From the NCBI GenBank assembly GCA_020722005.1, contig DYLP01000010.1, forward strand, positions 1 to 64,000: a stretch of DNA of 64,000 nucleotides, given 5' to 3'. The stretch is from Melioribacter roseus (GTDB lineage: Bacteria; Bacteroidota; Ignavibacteria; Ignavibacteriales; Melioribacteraceae). The notes under the pieces are model-generated. The model was not told the origin of the DNA. It saw nothing but the letters and a program-made list of their open reading frames with translations, and searched no databases. Both the position numbers and the translations under genes were made by a program. Below, in pieces: positions 34,133-44,064 of the stretch (positions are counted from its first letter, which is position 1; each line of letters opens with the position of its first letter).

Positions 34133-35110
34133 CTATTTATAACCGATGTAAAGTGCAGGTCCGAATCCGGTTTCTTTTTTTACTGTTCGCAGAATGCCGG
34201 CGTTGCTTAGCCATTCTTTCATTTCGACTTCCGAATAAGAACGTCCTTCTTTTGTGGAGACAAGCATGTTTACGGAAAACAGAGCCGCTTCTGAAGGTTC
34301 CGTCAGATTTTCATTCATCACCCAATCTCTTATTACAATAAAGCCACCAGGAGCGAGAGCATCGGCTGATTTTTTTATCAATTTTTTGTTTTGTTCGTAA
34401 CTGTTCATATGAATTATCGAAGATATGAAGACCATATCATAATTTTGACCGAAATCAACAGTTAAATAATTGCCTTCGATAAATTCGGCTCTATCGGTCA
34501 TCTGTTCTTTGGATGCATACCATTTTGATAGCGGGATTACTTCAGGTAAATCGATTATTACTGATGTTAATTCAGGATTACGTTTCATGAATGCGTATGA
34601 AAACGCACCAGAGCCGCCGCCTATGTCGAGCATTTTTTTAATACTGCCTATATCGATCATGTACGAAATGATATCCGCTTGCAAACTGGCTCTATAATGC
34701 ATAGCTGCAATAAATTGCTCTCTTCCTGTTTCGTTTTTCTCAAAAGTTTCGACGTTCCTTCCTTTTTTAACAACTTCTGTAAGCTTTGTCCATCTTTGCC
34801 ATAGATTTGCAGTATGATAAAGATTTGCCATATAATCGGCGCTTTTACGTGACAGGTATTTAGAAGCTGTTTTCGTACAGTAATATTTATTTTTAGATTT
34901 TTTTAAAAGACCAATAGCACAAAGTGCATTGAGTAAAATACAGGTTGCGGCTTCGTCAGTGTTCAAATCCTCGGCAATTTCCTTACAGGTTAGTAACCTA
35001 CCGTCGAGCGTTGTAAAAAGATCGAGTTCAACTGCCGACAGTAAAATTCTGCTTTCGCGAAACGACGAAGCAATTTTGTCAATTTCCTTTTTGTCGAGCA
35101 ATTCACTCAT
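34133..35110 (-). CDS. SAM-dependent O-methyltransferase (class 2-like)
   Basis: 325-residue methyltransferase with the two-part layout of plant-type O-methyltransferases: an N-terminal helical dimerisation/wHTH-like domain (about 10-100; SAVELDLFTTL, IAEDLNTDEAATCILLNALCAIGLL) and a C-terminal Rossmann domain with the SAM loop DIGGGSGAFSYAF (162-174), IIDLPEVIPL, and GGFIVIRDW. Relatives in bacteria methylate small aromatic or quinone-like molecules, but the substrate is not evident. It ends 9 bases before the lipoprotein start and its own start is 3 bases after the YitT stop, so YitT, methyltransferase, lipoprotein and MEMO may be one transcript. Confidence 0.82.
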   Translation of the reverse strand: MSELLDKKEIDKIASSFRESRILLSAVELDLFTTLDGRLLTCKEIAEDLNTDEAATCILLNALCAIGLLKKSKNKYYCTKTASKYLSRKSADYMANLYHTANLWQRWTKLTEVVKKGRNVETFEKNETGREQFIAAMHYRASLQADIISYMIDIGSIKKMLDIGGGSGAFSYAFMKRNPELTSVIIDLPEVIPLSKWYASKEQMTDRAEFIEGNYLTVDFGQNYDMVFISSIIHMNSYEQNKKLIKKSADALAPGGFIVIRDWVMNENLTEPSEAALFSVNMLVSTKEGRSYSEVEMKEWLSNAGILRTVKKETGFGPALYIGYK

Positions 35111-35113
35111 AAA

Positions 35114-36049
35114 TCAAATCCTTCTTCTGAATCCTTCGCCGAGCACCTCGTGCACGTTATAAACGATTACAAATGCAGACGGATCGATGCTTTTAACAAG
35201 GTCAACCAGTTTTGATACTTCGCGTAGTGGAACAACAGTCAAAATCATTTCGCGTTCCACATTTCGATAAACGCCTCTGGTTTTGACAGCAGTGCATCCT
35301 CTTCCCAGTTCAGTCAATATCGTATCGATAATTTCATTGTATTTGTCCGATATAACGTAAGCTGCTCTTGCGTAATCGAAACCGTCAATAATTGCATCGA
35401 TGAGTCGGGAAGAAACAAACAAAAGAAAAATTGCATAAAATGTGAGAGTAAGAGCAGGACGATTGGGCGAAAGATTTTTTAGTTCAATTATCATTCCGGC
35501 AAATGCAATCACAAAAAAGTCGATTATCATTATTGCCTGACCGGGCTTCATTCCAAATCGCTTGTGCAAAATCGAAGCTACGATATCGGAACCCGCAGTT
35601 GTACCTTTGAATTTGAACACAAGACCAAGTCCGATACCCAGTAGAACGGCGCCAATAAGTATCAGAAATAGAAAATCATTTTTGTACAAATCCTGAATTG
35701 GCTTGGTATTTTGCAAGCGAATAAAAGAAAGCCCCGGTATATCGCCCCTAAAAAGGTCGATAAAAATTGAATTGAAAGTAAAACCAACGAAAGTACGGAG
35801 ACCGAATTTACTGCCGAGTTCTTTAATTCCCCAAATGAACAAAGGAACATTAAAAACCCAAATCAGCATACCGACGGGAATTTTATTGCCGGATAAATAA
35901 TGAAATGCCATCGCCAGTCCGCTTACCCCACCTGGCACTACCTGTGCATCCACAAGAAATACTCCGATACCCACAGCCATTATAGCAGAGCCGATTATAA
36001 TAACGGTATAATCTATTATCGGATACTTCTTAAAAAGTAACTTTATCAT
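35114..36049 (-). CDS. YitT-family membrane protein (DUF161 + DUF2179)
   Basis: 311-residue polytopic inner-membrane protein. Five or six hydrophobic segments in the first 200 residues, with the family motif VDAQVVPGGVSGLAMAFHY in the first third and GTTAGSDIVASILHKRFG in the second. Residues 220-300 form the cytoplasmic DUF2179 domain (AAYVISDKYNEIIDTIL, GRGCTAVKTRGVY, REMILTVVPLREV). Family transport substrate is unknown, with some members linked to amino-acid or metal effects. It leads the possible operon ending with the exported MEMO protein. Confidence 0.88.
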   Translation of the reverse strand: MIKLLFKKYPIIDYTVIIIGSAIMAVGIGVFLVDAQVVPGGVSGLAMAFHYLSGNKIPVGMLIWVFNVPLFIWGIKELGSKFGLRTFVGFTFNSIFIDLFRGDIPGLSFIRLQNTKPIQDLYKNDFLFLILIGAVLLGIGLGLVFKFKGTTAGSDIVASILHKRFGMKPGQAIMIIDFFVIAFAGMIIELKNLSPNRPALTLTFYAIFLLFVSSRLIDAIIDGFDYARAAYVISDKYNEIIDTILTELGRGCTAVKTRGVYRNVEREMILTVVPLREVSKLVDLVKSIDPSAFVIVYNVHEVLGEGFRRRI

Positions 36050-36120
36050 GTTACTCCAATAATTTATTTTTTGAGGACTAAAATAGTCAGATGGGAATTG
36101 TTAAAAAAGTTATAAAGTTT

Positions 36121-36441
36121 TTAAAGTTTGCCGTTGCGGTACATCATGCGTGTTTTAATTCTGAGAAGCTGTCGTTCAATTATCAAATCGGCAAGTCTGG
36201 CGGGGATAGCAGATTTATTTCTATCATACATAATTTCACTTACCTTCTTTTCGTCGACGTCGATTCTGTACAAATTATTTATGAATCTTCCGTAGTCACG
36301 TGCCATTAATTCTTTTATTTTCTCTACGAGATAAACGCGGATGAATTCAATATCGTCCTTTGCAGGAAGATTAGTTTCATCGAGCGAAAAATCTTTATTT
36401 AAAGTATTCACCAATTCGGAATAGATGTCTACCTCGCTCAT
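36121..36441 (-). CDS. hypothetical protein, 106 aa
   Basis: Small acidic cytoplasmic protein of unknown family: MSEVDIYSELVNTLNKDFSLDE, helical, ending RLADLIIERQLLRIKTRM. ATG 36441 is chosen because GGAG sits 6 bases before it; the longer frame from 36495 has no such site. Helical content and the ILMARDYGRFINNLYRID segment are compatible with a small adaptor. It stands between the YitT operon (its promoter side) and the ABC operon's terminator. No function can be assigned. Confidence 0.65.
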   Translation of the reverse strand: MSEVDIYSELVNTLNKDFSLDETNLPAKDDIEFIRVYLVEKIKELMARDYGRFINNLYRIDVDEKKVSEIMYDRNKSAIPARLADLIIERQLLRIKTRMMYRNGKL

Positions 36442-36551
36442 TTTTTTCTCCGAAATCAAAATTGACTTGTTAAAACTATCTATGGACAGAATCAAAGAAA
36501 TGACTGTTTATTACGAAGAACAAGTTAATAAATCGTTTCGACAGGGTCAAA

Positions 36552-36592
36552 TTAAAAAACGGCAAACACGCATCGAAGTTTGATGCGCGTTT
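36552..36592 (-). terminator. rho-independent terminator after ABC permease
   Basis: 11-bp stem with one mismatch (AAACACGCATC at 36564-36574 and GATGCGCGTTT at 36582-36592) and a 7-base loop. On the minus strand it is followed by GTTTTTT (36560-36552), just after the permease stop at 36599. Confidence 0.75.
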
Positions 36593-36598
36593 ACCATA

Positions 36599-37858
36599 TT
36601 ACTGTTTAAGCCAACGAACGACTTCCGACCATTTGGGTTTCTTGCCGGTTATTAAAATCCCCACGCGATAAATTTTTCCGGCTACAGGGAATATGGCAAT
36701 TATGGTAAGAATATTTATTAGAATTGCGGCTATCAACTGCCAGGTCGGTACGTCAATTAACGTCATTCTCGCTGGCATTACGATTACCGATGAAAATGGG
36801 AACAAAGAGGCAATCTCAGCGTAAGGTTTATTCGGATTCTCCATAATCGAAAAAGCTATGAAAAATGGGATTATGATCAGCATCATTATCGGCATTGTAC
36901 CTGATGAAGCATCCTGTGGATTGTCGAATATTGCTCCTACAGTTGCGAACAATCCAATGAACAATACCAATCCAATAAAGAAATTAGCCAGAACGTAAAG
37001 AACCACCTTAGTATCGATTTCAAGAACCAGATTATCTGGGAGTGTTATCCAGGAAGATGAAACGACACCCATAATTGTAAAAAGCCAGATTCCCATTTGA
37101 ACCAATCCGGTTATCGACGCTCCGAGTATTTTGCCTGTCATCAATTCTTTCGGCTCGACCGACGAAAGAACAATTTCGACAATCTTATTACTCTTTTCTT
37201 CAATTACAGACTGAAGTGTAATCTGACCGATAATAAGCAAACTCATATAAAGTAGAAACGTGAAGGCGTAGGCAAGAATTATATTGCCGTATCCTTCTTC
37301 TTTAATTTGTTCTTCTTCTGATACTTTAAAACCGGCAAAATCGACCCCACGTCGTGCAAATTCAAGTTCTTCTGGATTTAGCGTCTTATTCATAAAATAA
37401 GCGTCGACCAGCACTTTGTTTATCGGTCCGTTCAACTCTCTGGAGAGCGCAATGTTTTGAGGCGACTTTGAATAATATTCTATTTTCTTATCTTTAAGCG
37501 CTGATGAAGGGACGAATATCACACCTGTTAAGGATTCGTCAGTTATTTTGTTTCTTATTTCCTCTAAGTGTTTTTTTAATTCCTCCTTTGTCATCGTCTT
37601 GTAAAGGAACACATAATTTTTTTCTTTGACAAAATCCGCATTCGAAAATTCATATACAAAAGCAGAGGTCAGTTCTTCGTTCTCGGTAATCAATTCGAAA
37701 TTGAGATTTTTACTTTCAGTGCTGTAAAGTAATGCCTGTACACCAAAAATTACGATTATAAGTCCGGGAATCAATAATGTTGTGGTAATAAAAGCTTTCG
37801 AAAAAAGGCGCTCTCTCAATTCTCTTTTAATGATTGCAAGTACTCTGTAATTAAACAT
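36599..37858 (-). CDS. ABC-2 type permease (NatB-like)
   Basis: 419-residue exporter subunit with the ABC-2 layout: one N-terminal helix (21-45), a large extracytoplasmic domain to about 195, then five helices (205-400) including a PFFIAFSIMENP segment. It resembles NatB/YhaP, the membrane part of sodium or drug exporters. It pairs with the ATPase gene upstream, which overlaps it by 8 bases; the pair ends at a hairpin terminator. Substrate unknown. Confidence 0.85.
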   Translation of the reverse strand: MFNYRVLAIIKRELRERLFSKAFITTTLLIPGLIIVIFGVQALLYSTESKNLNFELITENEELTSAFVYEFSNADFVKEKNYVFLYKTMTKEELKKHLEEIRNKITDESLTGVIFVPSSALKDKKIEYYSKSPQNIALSRELNGPINKVLVDAYFMNKTLNPEELEFARRGVDFAGFKVSEEEQIKEEGYGNIILAYAFTFLLYMSLLIIGQITLQSVIEEKSNKIVEIVLSSVEPKELMTGKILGASITGLVQMGIWLFTIMGVVSSSWITLPDNLVLEIDTKVVLYVLANFFIGLVLFIGLFATVGAIFDNPQDASSGTMPIMMLIIIPFFIAFSIMENPNKPYAEIASLFPFSSVIVMPARMTLIDVPTWQLIAAILINILTIIAIFPVAGKIYRVGILITGKKPKWSEVVRWLKQ

Positions 37859-38804
37859 TTATGCCCTCCCTATCCGATAACGAAAATTGTGATTCTGAAT
37901 CGACTTCGTTGCCAACCGTTTCAACAAATATTTCGTGAAGCGAGATATCGTTGGCATCGAATTTTTTTATTTCCACTCCATTGTCAATCAGTAGTTTCAA
38001 TAACTCCTGTATTTGTGATTCTTTCCGTACTTTTATTCCAGTGGAATTGCCAAAGTCTTCTATTTTTTCAACTATTTCATTATGTTTTTTCAGGAATGAA
38101 ATATCTCCTTTATAAGCGAGACTTACATTCCTGTTTGCATATTTTGATTTCAGTTCATCGATAGAACCTTTCAGAACAATTTTCCCTTTTTCGATAATTG
38201 CTAAGTGGTCGCACATTTTTTCGGCATAATCAATCAGGTGAGTCGAAAGGATTATTACTTTCCCTCTCCTTTTCATTTCAAGAATTATTTCTTTAAGGAT
38301 ATTTGTATTAATCGGGTCGAGTCCAGAAAACGGTTCATCGAGAATAATAAACTCCGGGTCGTGAAGAATGGTAGTAATAAACTGAATCTTCTGCTGGTTT
38401 CCTTTGGAGAGGTCTTCTATTTTCGACATCCGTCGGTCGTAGAGTTCGAATTTTTTCAAGTATTCGACCGCTTTTTTTTGCACCTCTTTGCCGGTTTTGC
38501 CTTTGAGTTCAGCAAAGTAGAGAAGAGTTTCGAGGACTTTCATTTTTTTGTAGAGTCCTCTTTCTTCGGGCAGGTAGCCCACATTACTTTTAAATTCCCT
38601 GCCGACTTTGGTGCCTTTAAGAATCACTTCGCCTTCGTCGGGCAGATAGATGCCCATCATCATTCTGATGGTTGTAGTTTTGCCGGCGCCGTTTCTGCCA
38701 ATTAGTCCAAATATAGAGCCGTCGGGCACCTCGAAAGAGGCGCCGTCGACAGCTACAATTTTATCGAATCTTTTGGTAAGATTACGTACTTCTAAAGAAT
38801 TCAT
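37851..38804 (-). CDS. ABC transporter ATPase (NatA-like)
   Basis: 317-residue ABC ATPase. Walker A GRNGAGKT (36-43), Q-loop region, signature LSKGNQQ (about 137) with a less common Gly-Asn end, Walker B FIILDEPFSGLDP and His switch STHLIDYAE. A C-terminal extension of about 100 residues (from 210) has the DUF4162-type fold seen in NatA/YhaQ partners. It is translationally coupled to the permease gene (8-base overlap) and lies 26 bases downstream of the M13 peptidase stop. Substrate unknown; sodium or drug efflux is typical for NatAB. Confidence 0.88.
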   Translation of the reverse strand: MNSLEVRNLTKRFDKIVAVDGASFEVPDGSIFGLIGRNGAGKTTTIRMMMGIYLPDEGEVILKGTKVGREFKSNVGYLPEERGLYKKMKVLETLLYFAELKGKTGKEVQKKAVEYLKKFELYDRRMSKIEDLSKGNQQKIQFITTILHDPEFIILDEPFSGLDPINTNILKEIILEMKRRGKVIILSTHLIDYAEKMCDHLAIIEKGKIVLKGSIDELKSKYANRNVSLAYKGDISFLKKHNEIVEKIEDFGNSTGIKVRKESQIQELLKLLIDNGVEIKKFDANDISLHEIFVETVGNEVDSESQFSLSDREGINV

Positions 38805-38830
38805 TCTACCCTCGAAAAATAAAAATCAAT

Positions 38831-40858
38831 TTACCATATTTTAACGATTTTATCATCCGGTATTCTCATCGGATCTCCAGGCTGCACGTCGTAAGCTTCG
38901 AAGAATTGTGGCATTGTCATCAAAGGACCGTTGACTCTTTGAACAGCAGGAGAATGGACGTCGGTTTTTACCTGGAGTTTAAGCGCTTGGGGTCGAATAT
39001 TCGTTGCCCATACCTGAGCCCATCCGAGAAAGAATCTTTGAGCCGGAGTAAAGTCATCTATTTTTTCACCTTTTTTGAATTGTTCGGTTTTTTTGAATGC
39101 ATTAAACGAAATGGTCAATCCGCCAAGGTCAGCAATATTTTCGCCCAGAGTCAAAGCTCCATTAACTTTGAATGTATCGATAACCACAAAGCCGTTATAA
39201 AGGTCGACCAATTTTTGTGCTCTCTGCTGGAATTTTTCGTTGTCTTCTTTCGTCCACCAATCGTTCAGGTTTCCGTTTTCATCATATTTTCTTCCCTGGT
39301 CATCAAAGCCATGAGTGATTTCATGACCGATTACTGCTCCCATTGCGCCGTAATTGATTGCATCGTCCGCATTTGGATCAAAGAAAGGTGGTTGCAATAT
39401 GCCCGCAGGAAATGTAATATCGTTTCGTGTGGGAGAATACATTGCATTGACAGTTTGAGGATTCATCGACCATTCGGTTTTGTCGGCAGGATTACCGATT
39501 TTTTTCAGGTTGTCTTTAATTTCCCATTCCCAGGCTCTCATCAAATTTTTGAGATAAGAATCGCGTTTTATTTCGAGTTCCGAATAATCTTTCCATTTAT
39601 CGGGATATCCAATTTTTACACCGAATGTGCTAAGTTTTTTCAAAGCTCTGGCTTTAGTTTCATCGCTCATCCAGGCAAGATTTTGAATGCTTTCCTTCAT
39701 CGAGACGAGTATATTATCGACAATTGCTCTGGCTTTTGCTTTCGATTCAGGCGGAAAAGCTTTTTCAACATAAACCTGACCGAGCAACTGTCCGAGAGTT
39801 CTGTTCATAACGTTGATTACCCTTTTCCAGCGCGGTTGAATTTGTTGTTGCCCTCTCAAAAATTTGCCTTCGAATTCGAATTTTTCCATAACAAAGGGAG
39901 TACTAAGAGCTTCGGCAGTTTCATTAATTACATTCCATTTCAGATAAATTTTCCAGTCGTTAAGCGTTACATCGTCAATCAGAGCTGCCATACCTTTAAT
40001 AAATTCCGGCTGCCTGATTATTATAATATTCAGATTTTCGACTCCAAGTCCTCCAAAGTATCGGTCCCAGTCAAACGAAGGAGCCAATTTTCTAAGAGCA
40101 TTGATTGTCATTTTGTTATATGTTTTTATCGGGTCTCTGTTTTCCAGACGTGTATTGGAAACTTTTGCAAGTGCTGTTTCAATCTTCATTACCTTGTCGG
40201 CAAAATCATTAGCGTTCTTCTCTTCGCCGGCTAACGCAAACATCTTTGCAACGTGCTGGAGATATTTTTCTCTTATTTCTTTCGATCTTTCGTCATCTTT
40301 GGTATAATATTCCACGTCCGGAAGCCCAACTCCGCCTTGATAAATATGCGCTGCCATTAAATCGCTTTTTTTAGCATCGCTGGTAACGTAAAAATTAAAG
40401 AATGGAGAAATTCCAGTTTTATGAAATTGTGCCACCGCTTCAATAAGTTCGTTTTTGTTTTTGATTTTGTCAATTTGGTCGAAAAGAGGAAGAATTGGCT
40501 TGTAACCATATTTTTCGATGCGTGCCGAGTCCATTGCTGTTACATAAAAATCGGCAATCTTTTGCTTTGCTGTGCCCTTTTCCCAATTAGGATTCGAAGC
40601 TACTTCTTCCACAATGGAACGGAGCAATTCATTATTCCTCTCGTTTAGAACATTGAACATTCCCCACTGACTCTGGTCCGGTGGAATTGGATTGTTTTTA
40701 ACCCAGTTACCGACTGCAAATTCATAAAAATTTTCTCTGGGCGATACAGATTTGTTCAAGTTACTGGTGTCGAATCCTTTTTCTCCTCCTGATGCATTTA
40801 CATTAATTAAAAATGCCGGTAGGAGGAATAGACCTAATAGAATGATTTTAACTCGCAT
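38831..40858 (-). CDS. exported M13-family metallopeptidase (neprilysin-like, PepO)
   Basis: 675-residue zinc peptidase of family M13 with a signal peptide (MRVKIILLGLFLLPAFLINVNA). The N-terminal helical domain (40-440) leads to the catalytic part: VIGHEITHGFDDQGRKYD with HExxH and GENIADLGG carrying the third ligand Glu, followed by the WAQVWATNIRP and HSPAVQRVNGPL motifs. The whole protein is close to the usual length, so it is probably active on extracellular or periplasmic peptides. AAGGAG precedes the ATG. The 442-codon open frame on the opposite strand is only its mirror image. It is followed by the NatAB-like exporter, with a 26-base gap. Confidence 0.95.
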   Translation of the reverse strand: MRVKIILLGLFLLPAFLINVNASGGEKGFDTSNLNKSVSPRENFYEFAVGNWVKNNPIPPDQSQWGMFNVLNERNNELLRSIVEEVASNPNWEKGTAKQKIADFYVTAMDSARIEKYGYKPILPLFDQIDKIKNKNELIEAVAQFHKTGISPFFNFYVTSDAKKSDLMAAHIYQGGVGLPDVEYYTKDDERSKEIREKYLQHVAKMFALAGEEKNANDFADKVMKIETALAKVSNTRLENRDPIKTYNKMTINALRKLAPSFDWDRYFGGLGVENLNIIIIRQPEFIKGMAALIDDVTLNDWKIYLKWNVINETAEALSTPFVMEKFEFEGKFLRGQQQIQPRWKRVINVMNRTLGQLLGQVYVEKAFPPESKAKARAIVDNILVSMKESIQNLAWMSDETKARALKKLSTFGVKIGYPDKWKDYSELEIKRDSYLKNLMRAWEWEIKDNLKKIGNPADKTEWSMNPQTVNAMYSPTRNDITFPAGILQPPFFDPNADDAINYGAMGAVIGHEITHGFDDQGRKYDENGNLNDWWTKEDNEKFQQRAQKLVDLYNGFVVIDTFKVNGALTLGENIADLGGLTISFNAFKKTEQFKKGEKIDDFTPAQRFFLGWAQVWATNIRPQALKLQVKTDVHSPAVQRVNGPLMTMPQFFEAYDVQPGDPMRIPDDKIVKIW

Positions 40859-40988
40859 TACAAAACTCCTTTTAATTTTTTGTACTTATTTTGACGGAAT
40901 AAACAACTATTTTGTTCTGTTGTTCAAAAAATAAGTAAAATAATGGAGTTCGTAAAATTTTCTGTGGTAATAATCCTGGGTCAAAAAA

Positions 40989-42365
40989 TTATTCAGAAGC
41001 GAGTTTTCTCTTCCACTTACGCAAAGCTTTATTAACTTCTTCGGGAGAAGTACTTCCTTCGGAGATTTTTTTCTTTATGCTGTTCAGTGGAGAGAGGAGC
41101 AGGTATAAATCTTTTTCGAATGCGGGAGAAAATTTTTTATATTCACTCAACTCGAGTTGATTTAATTTAATCCCCTTTTCTACACAATGTGCAACAATTT
41201 TCCCAACCATATGATGAGCTTCTCTGAAAGGCACATTCTTTCGTACGAGATAATCGAGCAGGTCAGTTGCAAGCGACAGATCTCCGGTTAATTCTTCCTC
41301 AAATCTGTCGGTTTTAAATTCTGTATGGTTGATCATGCTGGCTGCAATTTTTAAAGAATCTTTCGTTGTATCGAGTGCGGAAATTAAATGATACTTGTCT
41401 TCCTGCATATCTCTGTTGTAAGCCAGCGGAAGACCCTTCATTAAGGTTAAAATTCCGGTCAAAGCGGCGATAACTCTTCCTGACTTACCTCTTATCAGCT
41501 CGGCAAAATCAGGGTTTTTTTTCTGTGGCATCAAACTACTACCCGTTGCATACGTATCGTCTATTTGAGCAAACGCAAATTCGGAACTACTCCACAAAAT
41601 AAATTCTTCGGAAAGTCGACTTAAATTCATCATTATTATTGACATTGCCGAAATAAATTCGACAATAAAGTCCCTGCTGCTGACGGCGTCGATGCTGTTT
41701 TCAACAATACCTCCGAAGCCGAGCAATTTAGCAGCATAACTTCTGTCGATCGGGAGCGACGTGCCGGCGAATGCTGCCGCACCCAGAGGCGATTTGTCGC
41801 TCCGTTTCAAACAATCTTTTAATCTCTCTTTATCTCTTTCGAGCATTTCGATATATGCTATCAGATGGTGGTCAAAGAGTATAGGTTGTGCTCTTTGCAA
41901 ATGCGTATATCCAGGTATAACAGTGGTTTTATACTTTTCTGCTTTCTTCAATAACGATTTTTGTAAACCCACAATCAGGTTAATTAACAAGTTGATTTCT
42001 TTCTTCAGGAACAGTCGTTCGTCAAGTGCTACCTGGTCGTTGCGGCTTCGCGCTGTATGAAGTCGTTTGCCGACGTCCCCAATTTTCTGAACGAGTCGCT
42101 CTTCAATTGCCGAATGAATATCCTCTTTAGTCCAATCGATTTGATATTTGCCATTTGATATTTCATTACGTATTTCTTCAAGCGCCTTTACAATCTTTTT
42201 CGATTCGACAGCAGTAATAATTTTCTGCCTTGATAGCATTTTGACGTGTGCAATGCTACCGTCAATATCTTCATTATACATTCTTGAGTCGAGATCAATC
42301 GACGAAGAAAATTTCAAAGCTTCATCGTCCAGCTTCTTTTTAAAGCGACCGTTCCATACAGTCAT
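40989..42365 (-). CDS. argH: argininosuccinate lyase
   Basis: 458-residue ArgH, splitting argininosuccinate into arginine and fumarate. Signatures: DIHSAIEERL, HTARSRNDQ, PGYTHLQRAQP with the catalytic His155, and the mobile loop GSSLMPQKKNP (275-285) with Ser276. It ends the arg operon, 1 base after argG, and no other arg gene follows before the M13 peptidase gene. Full family length, all catalytic residues intact. Confidence 0.97.
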   Translation of the reverse strand: MTVWNGRFKKKLDDEALKFSSSIDLDSRMYNEDIDGSIAHVKMLSRQKIITAVESKKIVKALEEIRNEISNGKYQIDWTKEDIHSAIEERLVQKIGDVGKRLHTARSRNDQVALDERLFLKKEINLLINLIVGLQKSLLKKAEKYKTTVIPGYTHLQRAQPILFDHHLIAYIEMLERDKERLKDCLKRSDKSPLGAAAFAGTSLPIDRSYAAKLLGFGGIVENSIDAVSSRDFIVEFISAMSIIMMNLSRLSEEFILWSSSEFAFAQIDDTYATGSSLMPQKKNPDFAELIRGKSGRVIAALTGILTLMKGLPLAYNRDMQEDKYHLISALDTTKDSLKIAASMINHTEFKTDRFEEELTGDLSLATDLLDYLVRKNVPFREAHHMVGKIVAHCVEKGIKLNQLELSEYKKFSPAFEKDLYLLLSPLNSIKKKISEGSTSPEEVNKALRKWKRKLASE

Positions 42366-42366
42366 T

Positions 42367-43590
42367 TTACACCGTAATGTTTGTTTCGTTAGCTTTTTGT
42401 TCGACTCTGTTCATTGTTTTGTAAGGCAATCCGTAGATTTTAATAAATCCTTCTGAGGCTTTATGGTCAAACTGATCCTCAATGGTATAAGTTGCCAGCG
42501 ACGGGTCATACAAAGAGTAAGGGGACGTTCTACCGACTACTCTCATTGTACCTTTGTAGAGTTTAACTTTAACAAGACCTGTTACTTTTCCCTGGGTTTT
42601 ATCGACGAAAGCCTGGAGTGATTCTCTCAATGGAGTAAACCAGAGTCCATTATAAATAAGATTCGCAAATTCATGGGAGACGATACTCTTGTAATGCATA
42701 ACGGCTTTATCGAGAGTAAGTCTTTCGAGTTCGGTATGTGAAAAATGAAGAATCGATGCTGCTGGAGCTTCATAAACTTCGCGGGATTTTATTCCGACCA
42801 ATCGGTCTTCAATCATATCGATTCTGCCTATTCCGTGCTTACCTCCAATTTCGTTCAGATAATTAACCAGCTCTATTGGGTTTAACTCTTTGCCATCTAC
42901 TTTAACAGGAATTCCTTTTTCAAATTCGACCGTGATAGTTTCGGCGTAATCGGGAGCTTTTTCGGGTGAAACGGTATGGAGGAAGGCATCTTCAGGTGGT
43001 TCCTGCATTGGATCTTCGAGAATGCCGCATTCGATTGCCGTTCCCCAGATATTATCGTCAATGGAATATGGATTGTCCTTAGTAATTTTTACGGGGATAT
43101 TGTTTTCTTTCGCATATTCAATTTCTTCTTCGCGGGATTTAAACTCCCAGGTTCTCAATGGTGCAATACATTTTAGATCAGGGGCCAGCGCTCCGACAGA
43201 TACTTCAAATCTTACCTGGTCGTTTCCCTTTCCGGTGCAGCCGTGAGCTACCATAGTTGCATTTTCTTTCAGAGCAATCTCGACGAGTGATTTTGCCAGT
43301 AATGGTCGCCCAATTGCCGTTGCCATTGGATATGCATTTTCGTAGAGAGCGCCCGATCTAAGAGCGGGAAAAGCGTAATTGGTCAAGAATTCTTCCGTTA
43401 AATCTTCTATATAAACCTTAGAAGCACCGGATTTAAGAGCTTTTTCCTCCAATCCTACTAATTCTTTCGACTGACCCAGATTACCTGTAAAGGTAATTAT
43501 ATCGGCGTCGTAATTTTTTTTGAGCCAGTGAACCATTACCGATGTATCGAGTCCACCGGAATATGCAACAACTATTTTCTGTTTACTCAT
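42367..43590 (-). CDS. argG: argininosuccinate synthase
   Basis: 407-residue ArgG, joining citrulline and aspartate with ATP. ATP-pyrophosphatase loop SGGLDTS (11-17), [14 protein letters not shown], and the family's [14 protein letters not shown] region. It lies between argR and argH: 4-base overlap with the argR stop upstream and a 1-base gap to argH. The direct adjacency of a repressor gene inside the operon suggests self-regulated arginine control. No degenerate residues seen. Confidence 0.97.
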   Translation of the reverse strand: MSKQKIVVAYSGGLDTSVMVHWLKKNYDADIITFTGNLGQSKELVGLEEKALKSGASKVYIEDLTEEFLTNYAFPALRSGALYENAYPMATAIGRPLLAKSLVEIALKENATMVAHGCTGKGNDQVRFEVSVGALAPDLKCIAPLRTWEFKSREEEIEYAKENNIPVKITKDNPYSIDDNIWGTAIECGILEDPMQEPPEDAFLHTVSPEKAPDYAETITVEFEKGIPVKVDGKELNPIELVNYLNEIGGKHGIGRIDMIEDRLVGIKSREVYEAPAASILHFSHTELERLTLDKAVMHYKSIVSHEFANLIYNGLWFTPLRESLQAFVDKTQGKVTGLVKVKLYKGTMRVVGRTSPYSLYDPSLATYTIEDQFDHKASEGFIKIYGLPYKTMNRVEQKANETNITV

Positions 43591-44051
43591 TTTTCTATTC
43601 CTAATAATGTTTTTAATTCTTCGACTACTTTTTTAATGTTCTTGATTGATTTTGGTATAACGAGAATTGTATCGTCTCCAGCAACCGTACCTAAAAGACC
43701 GGGAAGGTTTTCTTTATCAATTTGAATTGCTACTCCCTGAGCGCGCCCTAAAAATGTTTTTACCACAATCACACATTCATTAAAGTCGATAGACAGTACT
43801 TCTTCCGCTATGTAACTTTTAAGGGTGCTTTCGCCTCCTTCCTGATTAATTTGATATACAAGTCCATTTGGCGTGGGTACGCGCACCACTCCCAGTTCGT
43901 TCAAATCCCTGGAAAGAGTAGCCTGAGTAACTTTAATTCCTTTGCTTCTCAAAAGTTTACCCAGTTGCGTCTGATTAAATACTTCCTGCGAAGTAATAAT
44001 CGATTTAATTAATGAATGACGTTTTTGAATTTCCTCTAATTTCTTTCCCAT
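43587..44051 (-). CDS. argR: arginine repressor ArgR
   Basis: 154-residue ArgR. The N-terminal winged helix ends in the recognition element [14 protein letters not shown]; the C-terminal hexamerisation/arginine-binding domain contains the family [14 protein letters not shown], with the GDDT motif that binds arginine. The start at 44051 is chosen because AGGGA sits 6 bases before it; the earlier in-frame ATG at 44072 overlaps the argB stop and has no site. It is embedded in the operon it should repress, and the phased palindromes before argC (47170-47202) are its probable target. Confidence 0.93.
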   Translation of the reverse strand: MGKKLEEIQKRHSLIKSIITSQEVFNQTQLGKLLRSKGIKVTQATLSRDLNELGVVRVPTPNGLVYQINQEGGESTLKSYIAEEVLSIDFNECVIVVKTFLGRAQGVAIQIDKENLPGLLGTVAGDDTILVIPKSIKNIKKVVEELKTLLGIEK

Positions 44052-44064
44052 AGTTTCCCTAAGT

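Noticed and set aside
38906-40234. 442-codon open frame on the plus strand inside the M13 peptidase gene
   Set aside because: It is the mirror frame of a conserved peptidase, with no family resemblance and no start signals.
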